From positions 1 through 64,000 of the forward strand of contig NZ_VZQQ01000024.1 of assembly GCF_014397785.1 (NCBI RefSeq): DNA of 64,000 nucleotides. The letters are read 5' to 3'. This DNA is from Paraburkholderia podalyriae (lineage in GTDB: Bacteria; Pseudomonadota; Gammaproteobacteria; Burkholderiales; Burkholderiaceae). Of this stretch, positions 35,107-43,511 are shown one piece after another. The position numbers and the translations under genes were made by a program. The notes under the pieces were generated by a model. That model searched no databases and was not told the DNA's origin. It saw nothing but the letters and a program-made list of their open reading frames with translations. Each line of letters opens with the position of its first letter. Position 1 is the stretch's first letter.

Positions 35107-36738
35107 CTATCCGGAATCATCTCCGTCTTTCCCGGCAATCGTACTCGTGAATGAGTCTTGTGAAGAACGTCGTCCGAAAAGCCTCTCACATTCGATTTTG
35201 AACGCCTCGATCTCTCGCCACTTCTCCGCAGAGGACAGGCCGCGCTCCGTCGCTAGCACGGACGCTGCTTGATCGATCTCAGCCTCGCTGAATTGATGCC
35301 GCCAACCAAGTCCGGTGCGCCGAAAAAGAAGATCCATGAGGGTCACGGCATGTTCTTTCTGTATGCCATGCTGGAGATCTGAAAGTCGTGTTGACAGTCC
35401 CGATACCAATGCGGGTGAACTGTCGCTTGCGGGCGGCTGCTTTGGCGCATAGTCTGGTCGTTGCCGTCGGTGCTGGGGTCTTAGCCGCTTTGCAACCGCC
35501 TTAGCCAAGAGGCGGCCGGCCGAACGATGGCTCAACACGGGCCCGGCGGTCATCGCGAGTACATTTGGCATACCGTCCTCAGTAAGGTCGTGGAGTTGCC
35601 GGGAACGATTCCCGAAAGGAACGGCTTTGTCATACGTCAGCGGCCTGACGCCTGCCCAGGTCAGCCGAACCTCCTTCTCCGAAAGCCCTATGCCTGGCAT
35701 AAGACGGTTAGCTTCTTTGAGCAGCCAGGCCTGTTCCTCGTTAGTGACATGGATGTCCTCTTTGTTTCCCTCGTAGAGGGTCTCTGTCGGCCCGAAATAA
35801 TGCAGGTCGTGCCAGGGAATACAGTAAAACGGTTCGCGCTTACTGTTCAGCGTTGCGACGCCGTAACCGGCGCAGGAGTTCGGGAGCTTGACAACAATAT
35901 GCGTTCCCTTGGTCCCGAGCACGCGGCGTTTAGCGTTTGGCTCAGGCGTGGCGTTGACCTCGTCGATCCAAATGCCTGCTAGGTTAAGCACGATAGAAGC
36001 ACTGACTTCTACGGTCGCACCGTCCAATTGATCCCTAAGCACGACTGGCCAGACGCCGCCGTCGCGACGCCGTCCGAGCGTGGCCAGGGTGTAATTGCGA
36101 ACGACCGCCCCCATGCGTTCCGCGTCGAGGATACAATCCATGCATACTCGCTCGGGCCAGTCGAACTCGTACTCACGATACACCGCGACTGAATGGATAC
36201 GGTCAAGATCACGCAATTCGTTCATCAGCGGCATATTACGCGCTTCGGCACCAGAGATACGGTGGTAATCAAGAGGCGGGTTGCGAGGACCGAGCAGTTT
36301 CAGAATAAGGAATGCAATATCCACTTTCCAGGCGCGATAGGGACCTTCCTGATAAATCGGGAAGGCGAACTGGAGCGGTCGAGTGCGCAACGATGACGTC
36401 TCGACGAACTCGGCCCGCGCCTCCATCGCTTGTTTCGCCATTTTCATCGCTGTCATAAAGCGCGTGGGATGCACAACAAAGTCCCAGATCGAACGACCTG
36501 GCGCCAAATAGCGCAGACCACAATGCAAAAGACGACTGGAGCGACTCGAAGTCCCCGAACCGAAGTCACCTTTATCGACGAGAAGGACGCTGTGACCCTG
36601 CCCAATGATTTCCTGGGCGGCGGCGGCGCCGTTAATGCCTCCGCCAATAATGACAACGTCGAAGGTCTCGTGGTCGAGAAATTTAAGCGGTGGTCGCACG
36701 ACTTCTCTCCTTAGTCGCTCGTTAAACGCATGCATCAC
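35107..36738 (-). CDS. GlpD-like FAD-dependent dehydrogenase
   Basis: A 543-residue flavoprotein of the glycerol-3-phosphate dehydrogenase class. FAD motif VVIIGGGINGAAAAQEIIGQ with acid VDKGD, then the GlpD hallmark FGSGTSSRSSRLLHCGLRYL, AGIWIDEVN, TKGTHIVVKLP, and LTWAGVRPLTYDK near the active site. A C-terminal DAO_C-like helical domain (residues ~440-520) is present. The GTG at 36738 has GGGAGG 9 bases ahead; an ATG follows one codon later. Such enzymes pass electrons to quinone at the membrane. The neighbours are not glycerol genes, and a shared regulatory element lies about 215 bases upstream, so the true substrate may be another sn-glycerol-3-phosphate derivative. Confidence 0.8.
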   Translation of the reverse strand: MMHAFNERLRREVVRPPLKFLDHETFDVVIIGGGINGAAAAQEIIGQGHSVLLVDKGDFGSGTSSRSSRLLHCGLRYLAPGRSIWDFVVHPTRFMTAMKMAKQAMEARAEFVETSSLRTRPLQFAFPIYQEGPYRAWKVDIAFLILKLLGPRNPPLDYHRISGAEARNMPLMNELRDLDRIHSVAVYREYEFDWPERVCMDCILDAERMGAVVRNYTLATLGRRRDGGVWPVVLRDQLDGATVEVSASIVLNLAGIWIDEVNATPEPNAKRRVLGTKGTHIVVKLPNSCAGYGVATLNSKREPFYCIPWHDLHYFGPTETLYEGNKEDIHVTNEEQAWLLKEANRLMPGIGLSEKEVRLTWAGVRPLTYDKAVPFGNRSRQLHDLTEDGMPNVLAMTAGPVLSHRSAGRLLAKAVAKRLRPQHRRQRPDYAPKQPPASDSSPALVSGLSTRLSDLQHGIQKEHAVTLMDLLFRRTGLGWRHQFSEAEIDQAASVLATERGLSSAEKWREIEAFKIECERLFGRRSSQDSFTSTIAGKDGDDSG

Positions 36739-36951
36739 CCCAGCCGACCTCCCTTCTTAAATGGCGAGATACGATTGGCGAGATGGCTGCGTCGCGCCCG
36801 CAATCGCGGACAAACTTCTCAGTAAGTTCATCGGCAGTGACACGGCTACGAGACGGCAACGGCGAAATGATCGTCAGCCGTGAACGCAGGGCTCTGGCGC
36901 TAACGGAATTTCGCATTGAACTTATGGATGGAATGGTAGGCCGTGGATACA

Positions 36952-37001
36952 TTTGAAACAATGTAGCCAATAACGGTTAGCTATTTGCAAAACAGATAGG
37001 C
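36952..37001 (-). promoter_or_regulatory. Shared upstream element, copy 1 (GlpD-like gene)
   Basis: On the minus strand it reads CCTATCTGTTTTGCAAATAG, then CTAACCGTTATTGGC, TACATTGTTTC. It matches copy 2 at 23 of 25 positions in the CTAACC...TT block and copy 3 at about 18 of 25. It points at the GlpD-like gene and forms a large inverted repeat with copy 2. Confidence 0.6.
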
Positions 37002-37543
37002 TTGGCCGCGCATCGTCAGCGACGACGCGCCTCCGGCGCAGTACGCGCCAGCGTGGTATCAACCGTGTGAGACGTCCGGGGTCGGTGTCCGGTTCAACTG
37101 CGCGACTTGGTCGAGCATGATCTTGCCCGGCAGGCCCAGCAGAGGTTTTCCTATCCGCCCTTTCAGCGCGACGATTGATCAATATGGCTTGTCCTCGCGT
37201 TGCGAGTGGCATGGAGTTTTTCACGTTTTGCCGGAACCGATGAGATGATGAACGGTGGCGCATAGCGCAGAATCGACCGCATTCCTATGCCGTAGATCCG
37301 TGCGCAAGCGCGAGCATCATCGCACAACGTGCTGACGAAATTTAGCAGGACACGTGCGGGGAGTAAGAGGTCCAAAGAAGACCGAAAGCATATCGCGGTT
37401 TGATACCGACTAATCGAATCCCGTCGTTTACATCGTCTGGAATGTATGAAGGATACTGCTCAGAACTCCCACGCTTCGTTGAGCGGACCTTAGGCGCACA
37501 CCACGCGTCCGTACTGGGCAGACAATTTTGAGGCGAACAATAC
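37002..37543. other. Gap between the two inverted elements
   Basis: About 540 bases bounded by copies 1 and 2 of the shared element. A 74-residue minus-strand frame (37342-37566) overlaps copy 2 and shows no family. I find no supported gene. Confidence 0.35.
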
Positions 37544-37603
37544 GAATAGGGAATACCCTTATCCACTATTCGAATACCTAACCGTTATTGGCCACATTGC
37601 TTC
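37544..37603 (+). promoter_or_regulatory. Shared upstream element, copy 2 (amidase/ABC cluster)
   Basis: On the plus strand it reads GAATAGGG, AATACCCTTATCCAC, TATTCGAATACCTAACC, GTTATTGGCCACATTGCTTC. The ATACCCTTATCCAC block is identical to copy 3 and the CTAACCGTTATTGGC block to copy 1. It points to the amidase cluster, whose first likely gene begins 110-275 bases further on. Confidence 0.6.
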
Positions 37604-37712
37604 GGCCGCATCGCAGTCCTACCATCCGTCCCATAACACCTTCGCCAGAAACATGGGCCTACGGGACGGCTACTTGTTGGAAGTGGACAGTATTGAGAAT
37701 CGTATGACATAG

Positions 37713-37862
37713 GTGCAAACAGAAGAGAACCGTTCGGATCTGATTCAAGGATGGCCTGCGGATATGCTCCATGGCACCGACAGATTCATCGCGGAGTGCT
37801 CCGACATCGCTGCGGATTTCAACATGGTTGCGGTCATCGAACGGGGCGGCAATATCAATTAG
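37713..37862 (+). CDS. Possible small ORF of unknown function
   Basis: A 49-residue frame from a GTG (VQTEENRSDLIQGWPADMLH ... DFNMVAVIERGGNIN) ending 15 bases before the next small gene. Its composition looks protein-like, but there is no ribosome-binding site worth the name and no known family. It could also be the tail of an eroded gene. Confidence 0.25.
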   Translation: MQTEENRSDLIQGWPADMLHGTDRFIAECSDIAADFNMVAVIERGGNIN

Positions 37863-37877
37863 TGATTAGGGGGGAGC

Positions 37878-38078
37878 ATGGTGCGATGCGAGACATTAAG
37901 CGACTTGAGATATCTCCTGGAGAAACAGGATCTCACAATTACGGACCATGACCTAAAAGTGTTGTGGGAAGCGGTGCCTCATGTGCTGCGCATTTGTGAA
38001 TACTCCGGCGCCATTGAAAACAACGAAGCCGTCGAGCATTCCCATATTTTTACAGTGCTCGACAATTTAGCTGCATAG
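37878..38078 (+). CDS. Small amidase-partner protein, AtzG-like by size and position
   Basis: A 66-residue acidic protein predicted as two amphipathic helices (TLSDLRYLLEKQDLTITDHD, then KVLWEAVPHVLRICEYSG), ending 10 bases before the amidase start. An AGGGGGG ribosome-binding site precedes the ATG. In cyanuric-acid catabolism the ~68-residue AtzG pairs with the amidase AtzE in the way GatC pairs with GatA, and this gene has the same size and place. Direct sequence similarity to AtzG is not evident by eye, so the partner role is inference from architecture. Confidence 0.55.
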   Translation: MVRCETLSDLRYLLEKQDLTITDHDLKVLWEAVPHVLRICEYSGAIENNEAVEHSHIFTVLDNLAA

Positions 38079-38088
38079 GGATCTTTTG

Positions 38089-39498
38089 ATGCAAATACCT
38101 ACGATTGCTGAAGCGTCGAACCTGATACACAAGCGCAAACTATCACCGGTCGAACTTATCGACGCGTGTTTAACGAGGATCGAGTCTGTCGACGCCAGCT
38201 TGAATGCATTCATTACAGTAACGGTGGACAGGGCGCGCCAAGAAGCGATTGAGGCCGAACACCGGATGATGAAAGGCGAGCTACGTGGAAGGCTGGACGG
38301 CATTCCAATCGGCCACAAAGATATTCTCTTCACGAAGGGCGTCCAGACTAGTGCGCATTCGAAACATCTCAAAGGTTGGGTGCCGGAAGGTGATGCTCAC
38401 GTCGTGCGTTCGCTCGCGGATGCAGGCGCGATATCGTTGGGCAAACTGGCGATGCACGAATTTGCGCTAGGTGGACCGTCATTCGATCTGCCGTGGCCGC
38501 CAGCCCGGAACCCGTGGGATACACGGCGCTTCACGTCCGGTTCATCGAGCGGTACTGCCGCTGCCGTTGCGGCCGGCCTTATTTTAGGCGGTACAGGCAC
38601 TGATACAGCGGGCTCAATCGCTGCGCCGGCGGCCCTATGCGGCGTTGTGGGGCTGAAGCCGACATACGGTCTATGCAGCAAACGGGGCATCTTACCGCTC
38701 GCGCCCTCCTTGGATCATGTTGGACCCTTGTGCTGGACCGCCGAAGATTGTGCGTTGCTTCTTGAGGAAATGGCCGGATATGACCGCGAGGATCCGGCCA
38801 GCGCAAAGCGAGCGCCTGCGGATCTCGCTGTGCGGGCTGAAGAAAACGTGCGAGGGATTCGTATTGGTATCGCGTCAGACTGGCATGAAACAGAACACCC
38901 CGTTACGCCCGCTGTCAAGGAAGGTCTGGATCGCGCAATCTCAGTTTGGACGGAACAGGGCGCACATGTAGACCAGGTGACGATGCCGCGGCTAGAAGAG
39001 TATCGGGCAACGTGTTTCGTGATCTTGACAGCAGAGGCTTATTCCGTTCACGAGAAGGCGTTGCGCTCCAACCCATCTGACTTCGGCGAGCAGCTAAGAC
39101 TTCGACTATTGCTAGGCGCAACACTCAGTGCCGCCGATTATGTCAACGCAGTCAGGCAGCGCAGACGGTTATGTATGGCAACGGCTGCCGCAACTGCCGA
39201 CGTGGACGTGATTGTTACCGCGGGTGCAGCCAATGGAGCTCCATTCATGACGGATGTGCCCAGGTGGGGTGATCTGGAAAAACCAGGGTTTTACGAACCG
39301 TTCAATATCACTGGTTGGCCAAGCATCGTCTTCTGCTCCGGATTCGGGATAGACCACATGCCAGTGTCCGTTCAGATAGCAGCAAAACCGTTTATGGAAC
39401 ACAAACTTATCCAATTAGCGGCGGCCTTCGAGAAGGCTACAAACTTTCGCAACATCCGCCCGCGCATCACTAACGGACAAGCACGCGCTTTCTGTTGA
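38089..39498 (+). CDS. Amidase-signature hydrolase (AtzE/GatA-like)
   Basis: A 469-residue amidase-signature enzyme. The Ser-cis-Ser-Lys triad is visible: Lys77 in GIPIGHKDIL, the cis-Ser in FTSGSSSGTAAAVAAG (about residue 153) and the nucleophile Ser176 in GTGTDTAGSIAAPAALCGVV. The usual GGSIR is here AGSIA, which may alter the active-site wall. AGGGATC lies 10 bases before the ATG. The enzyme should hydrolyse a carboxamide or similar C-N bond in the cytosol. It is preceded by the small AtzG-like gene and followed by a full dipeptide-type ABC importer, so the transporter probably delivers its substrate. Confidence 0.88.
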   Translation: MQIPTIAEASNLIHKRKLSPVELIDACLTRIESVDASLNAFITVTVDRARQEAIEAEHRMMKGELRGRLDGIPIGHKDILFTKGVQTSAHSKHLKGWVPEGDAHVVRSLADAGAISLGKLAMHEFALGGPSFDLPWPPARNPWDTRRFTSGSSSGTAAAVAAGLILGGTGTDTAGSIAAPAALCGVVGLKPTYGLCSKRGILPLAPSLDHVGPLCWTAEDCALLLEEMAGYDREDPASAKRAPADLAVRAEENVRGIRIGIASDWHETEHPVTPAVKEGLDRAISVWTEQGAHVDQVTMPRLEEYRATCFVILTAEAYSVHEKALRSNPSDFGEQLRLRLLLGATLSAADYVNAVRQRRRLCMATAAATADVDVIVTAGAANGAPFMTDVPRWGDLEKPGFYEPFNITGWPSIVFCSGFGIDHMPVSVQIAAKPFMEHKLIQLAAAFEKATNFRNIRPRITNGQARAFC

Positions 39499-39770
39499 TC
39501 ATTTTCCGCTTTCCGCGGAGTGCCTTGATGGAATGAACCAAAAACGAAATTCGATCACGGATCCGAGGCTCACCCTCATTCGCGATACCTCTCGGAACGG
39601 CTTCGAACGTCTCGACCGGAAGCCATCGTATGCCATGGGAAGTTGGTTCCAAGGGCCACTCGGAGCCCAGAGCCGACGAGGGTCCAACTTCGCACGCAGC
39701 AAAACAGGCCATTTACCGACTATCTCGCGGGCAAATGGCGACAGGTTGGAACAGGATAAAGGACAGTGAC

Positions 39771-40742
39771 GTGAGAAAACTCTCGATCTTGTTACTGCAA
39801 CGAATCGTGCTAGGCGTGGTGACAGCACTTGCAGTTTCGATGGTCATATTTTTTTCTGTGCAAATGCTGCCGGGAGATTTCGCTAGTGCCATACTCGGAC
39901 AATCGGCCACTCCAGAAACAGTGTCAGCGCTGCGAACGCAACTTGGACTTGCTCAGCCATCGCCGTTGCGGTACGTGCATTGGATCGAACACCTCTGCCG
40001 CGGGGACCTCGGATTCTCTTTCTCAGGATGGTCGCCAACGGGCGGTCGATCGGTTTCTGGAATCGTGCTTCCTCGTCTCGGCAACACCCTGTTCCTCGCA
40101 TGTCTAACCGCTCTCATAGCCGTTCCGGTTTCATTGGTTCTTGGGATCACGGCCGCGATCTACCGAAATTCCTGGTACGACAGAGTAGTGAATTTGATAA
40201 CACTCGGCGCCATCTCGTTTCCGGAGTTCTTTATCGCGTATCTCATGATTCTTTTCATGAGCTCGAAGCTCGGGATTTTTCCGTCAATAGCGTCAATTGG
40301 CCCCGACTCCTCGCTCGTACATAGGTTTTATGTCACTCTCCTTCCAGCGCTCACACTGACGCTCATTGTGACGGCTCACATGATGAGAATGACGCGTACT
40401 GCAATTGTTTCGCTCTTGACGCAATCATACGTCGAGATGGCCAACCTGAAGGGTCTCCGGCGCACGCGGATCATTGCATTGCACATTCTTCCAAATGCAG
40501 TTGCGGCGATCGCCAACGTCATCGCGTTCAATCTCGCCTATCTGGTAGTTGGCGTTGTCATCATTGAAGTGATTTTTGTTTACCCCGGCATGGGCCAGTT
40601 AATGGTGGACTCTGTGGCCAGCCGCGACATTCCCGTGGTTCAAGCTTGCGCGCTTCTTTTTGGTGGTATCTATATCGTCCTAAACCTGTTCGCTGACGTC
40701 GCTTCAATACTAAGCAATCCTAGGCTCCTGCATCCGAGATAA
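39771..40742 (+). CDS. Dipeptide-type ABC permease 1 (DppB-like)
   Basis: A 323-residue permease of the DppB/OppB class. Helix 1 (VVTALAVSMVIFFSVQMLPGD) is followed by a periplasmic stretch with the usual PLRYVHWIEHLCRGDLGFSF sequence. The EAA loop YVEMANLKGLRRTRIIALHI contacts the ATPase, and the C-terminal helices contain VVGVVIIEVIFVYPGMGQLM. The GTG at 39771 is chosen because AAAGGA lies 9 bases ahead and the upstream in-frame region is hydrophilic and unlike the family. The next permease gene starts 3 bases after this stop. Confidence 0.88.
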   Translation: MRKLSILLLQRIVLGVVTALAVSMVIFFSVQMLPGDFASAILGQSATPETVSALRTQLGLAQPSPLRYVHWIEHLCRGDLGFSFSGWSPTGGRSVSGIVLPRLGNTLFLACLTALIAVPVSLVLGITAAIYRNSWYDRVVNLITLGAISFPEFFIAYLMILFMSSKLGIFPSIASIGPDSSLVHRFYVTLLPALTLTLIVTAHMMRMTRTAIVSLLTQSYVEMANLKGLRRTRIIALHILPNAVAAIANVIAFNLAYLVVGVVIIEVIFVYPGMGQLMVDSVASRDIPVVQACALLFGGIYIVLNLFADVASILSNPRLLHPR

Positions 40743-40745
40743 CTC

Positions 40746-41663
40746 ATGAATACAATCCATCACGCGTCAACCCAGCCGGATTCGTCGGCTGGTCTCGATC
40801 AGAACTCTCGTACTGACCGAATTATCGCTTTGATGTGTTCGTCGCCGGCGAACGTAAAGATCGCCACGACGATACTTCTATTGGTTTTCTCGGCAGCAGC
40901 CCTTGCCCCGATAATTGCACCCTACAGCCAAACCCAAACGTTTGATGCCGTTTTAGCACCTTGGAGCAGCCAGTTCTGGTTAGGTACAGATCAGTTGGGA
41001 CGAGACGTCTTTAGCCGCCTTCTTTTCGGTGGTCGAAACAGCATCCTCATCGCAGTAGCAACCACAACGCTTTCCTTTTCCGTTGGGGCGACGGCCGGTT
41101 CCCTTTCTGCGATCCGCGGTGGCTGGACAGATCAGATCATGAGTCGCGTGAACGACATCCTAATGGCAATCCCGACTTTGATCTTCGCCCTGATGCTCCT
41201 GTCCGTATTCGGTACAAACGTACTCAACCTTGTGCTGATCATTGCTTTTCTCGATGCCACCCGGGTCTATCGTCTTACTCGGGCCGTTTCAGTCAACGTT
41301 GTAGCAATGGAATTTGTCGAGGTTGCCCGTCTGCGGGGGGAAGGCTGGATTTGGGTCATGCGGCGAGAAATTCTACCCAACATCATCCCGACTCTTGTAG
41401 CAGAGTTTGGAATACGCTTTTGCTACGTTTTTCTCACCGTCGCTGCGCTCTCATTTTTAGGTGTCGGTATTCAACCGCCAACCGCGGACTGGGGATCAAT
41501 GGTCCGGGAAAATGCTTCATTGGTGGGATTCCTGGATAGCGATCCCATGCTTGCGCTAACGCCGCTCATTCCGGCGTTCGCGATAGGCATGGTGACTATC
41601 TCGATGAATTTGATAATAGATTGGACTCTTCAACTCGTTGGCGGATTGAAGGAAACGCGATGA
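40746..41663 (+). CDS. Dipeptide-type ABC permease 2 (DppC-like)
   Basis: A 305-residue DppC/OppC permease. It has the N-terminal OppC helix region, the HWLGTDQLGRD-like FWLGTDQLGRDVFSRLLFGG block, SVNVVAMEFVEVARLRGEGW as the EAA loop, and LSFLGVGIQPPTADWGSMVR near the end. It forms a heterodimer with the product of the preceding gene. The stop overlaps the ATPase start as ATGA, indicating coupled translation. Confidence 0.9.
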   Translation: MNTIHHASTQPDSSAGLDQNSRTDRIIALMCSSPANVKIATTILLLVFSAAALAPIIAPYSQTQTFDAVLAPWSSQFWLGTDQLGRDVFSRLLFGGRNSILIAVATTTLSFSVGATAGSLSAIRGGWTDQIMSRVNDILMAIPTLIFALMLLSVFGTNVLNLVLIIAFLDATRVYRLTRAVSVNVVAMEFVEVARLRGEGWIWVMRREILPNIIPTLVAEFGIRFCYVFLTVAALSFLGVGIQPPTADWGSMVRENASLVGFLDSDPMLALTPLIPAFAIGMVTISMNLIIDWTLQLVGGLKETR

Positions 41664-43315
41664 CCAATAGGAACCTGAGTGAAAGCGATGTGATTCTTCA
41701 CGTGGAAGGCCTTGTGATTGACGGTTTCAGCAAAGGTCAATGGCATAGGATTATCGACGACATTGATCTTCGTGTACATCGCGGTGAAGTCGTAGGTCTG
41801 ATAGGTGAATCGGGCTCAGGCAAGTCGACGCTGGGGCTGGCAGCCATGGGTTATGTGCGGCCGGGGTGCAGAATCGTGAGCGGAAAGGTCGAGTTCTTGA
41901 ACAGAAACCTTGTCACCGCGTCGGAGTCGGAACGACTGAACATCCGCGGATCACAAATCACCTATGTCGCCCAGAGCGCCGCAGCTTCCTTCAATCCATC
42001 GCAGAGACTCATACGGCAGACAGTGGAAAGTGCTGTGGTCCATGGCATCAAGACCCGTCGCAATGCGGCCCGGGATGCCAAGGATATGTTTCGCGCGTTA
42101 CTGCTTCCTGAACCCGAACAGATAGGCAGGCGCTATCCACACCAGGTATCCGGCGGTCAACTGCAGCGAGTGATGACAGCGATGGCAATGTCGCCGGAAC
42201 CGAATCTGATCATCTTTGATGAACCCACAACCGCTCTCGATGTGACGACGCAGATTGAGGTATTGGCCGCGATCAAGGATGTCGTTGAACGTTATCACGT
42301 GGCCGCTATTTTCGTCACGCATGACCTCGCGATAGTGTCCCAAATGGCTACACGTCTTATGGTTCTTCACAAGGGAAAATGCGTAGAGGAAGCGCCCACG
42401 AGAGAGATGATAGATGAGCCGAAACACGAGTACACACGCTCATTGTGGGCTGTACGGTCGCTGGAAAAACCGTTCGTTGCCAATCAATCTCGAGAGGTTT
42501 TTCTCAAACTAGAAGGCGTTTCAGCGCATTACGGCAGCGTCAAGGTTCTTGATCAAATAACCATGACTATCCCCAAAGGGAGGACTGTTGCAATCGTCGG
42601 TGAAAGCGGATCGGGTAAAAGCACGATAGCTCGGGTTATTGCAGGTTTACTGATTCCAAGTAGTGGTGAGGTTGTGCTCGAAGACCGAATTCTTCCTAGT
42701 TCTTATGTGAATCGCTCCCGCGAGCAGCTCCGCCGCGTACAGATGATTTATCAAATGGCCGATACTGCACTGAATCCGCATCACACCGTGCGGGATATCC
42801 TTGCTCGTCCGCTCGCGTTCTATTCAAAAATCACCGATCCCGAGCTATCCAGACGAGTGTCAGATCTACTCAAGAAGATTGAACTCGATGATAGCTTCGC
42901 CTCGCGTCGGCCATCTGAGCTTTCTGGTGGCCAGAGGCAGCGCGTAAGCATCGCCCGTGCTCTTGCGGCTAGTCCTGAGCTCATCATCTGCGACGAAATC
43001 ACCTCAGCCCTCGACCAGGTCGTGCAGGAGGGCGTACTTAAGTTGCTGATGAAACTGCAGAGGGAGTTCGGTGTCACGTATATCTTCATTACACATGATC
43101 TCGGCGTAGTAAAAGCCATCAGTGACGAAGTGGTGGTAATGCAGAATGGGCGAATAGTTGACCAGGGAAGCAAGGAGGCCATTATGGCCCCACCATATGC
43201 TCCCTACACCGAATTGCTTCTTTCATCAGTTCCGCAAACTGACCCTGGATGGCTTGACTCGACGATCAGTCAAAGGCGGCCGAAGGGTTCCACAAGACTT
43301 AAGTCTTCGGTTTAA
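41660..43315 (+). CDS. Dipeptide-type ABC ATPase, fused DppD-DppF
   Basis: A 551-residue protein with two complete nucleotide-binding domains. Domain 1 (~residues 10-270): Walker A GESGSGKST, Q-loop YVAQSAAASFNPSQ, signature VSGGQLQR, Walker B LIIFDEPTTALD. Domain 2 (~290-530): Walker A GESGSGKST, signature LSGGQRQRVSIARAL, Walker B LIICDEITSALD. Both have H-switches (FVTHDLAIVSQ, FITHDLGVVKA). Note the Pro-to-Ile change in the second DEP motif (DEIT). The fusion replaces the usual DppD and DppF pair and powers the two permeases before it. Confidence 0.92.
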   Translation: MTNRNLSESDVILHVEGLVIDGFSKGQWHRIIDDIDLRVHRGEVVGLIGESGSGKSTLGLAAMGYVRPGCRIVSGKVEFLNRNLVTASESERLNIRGSQITYVAQSAAASFNPSQRLIRQTVESAVVHGIKTRRNAARDAKDMFRALLLPEPEQIGRRYPHQVSGGQLQRVMTAMAMSPEPNLIIFDEPTTALDVTTQIEVLAAIKDVVERYHVAAIFVTHDLAIVSQMATRLMVLHKGKCVEEAPTREMIDEPKHEYTRSLWAVRSLEKPFVANQSREVFLKLEGVSAHYGSVKVLDQITMTIPKGRTVAIVGESGSGKSTIARVIAGLLIPSSGEVVLEDRILPSSYVNRSREQLRRVQMIYQMADTALNPHHTVRDILARPLAFYSKITDPELSRRVSDLLKKIELDDSFASRRPSELSGGQRQRVSIARALAASPELIICDEITSALDQVVQEGVLKLLMKLQREFGVTYIFITHDLGVVKAISDEVVVMQNGRIVDQGSKEAIMAPPYAPYTELLLSSVPQTDPGWLDSTISQRRPKGSTRLKSSV

Positions 43316-43511
43316 CCGTCGCGGGTCATACAGACCATAGGCGTGGTTCAACCAGAGGGAGCTGCGCAAGTTGGGAAATTTCATCGCTAATTGGAGCGAA
43401 ACGGCATGAGCAATCCGCTCGGCGCTTGACCGGACGTAAGAGACGGTTGTTTTTCACTTTAGCTCGCACATTCCAAAAACCCGCAATCCATTCTACGCAC
43501 AACGAGGAAAT

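Noticed and set aside
39533..39769. Plus-strand 78-codon frame between amidase and permease genes
   Set aside because: No ribosome-binding site or family; probably untranslated spacer before the GTG start of the permease.
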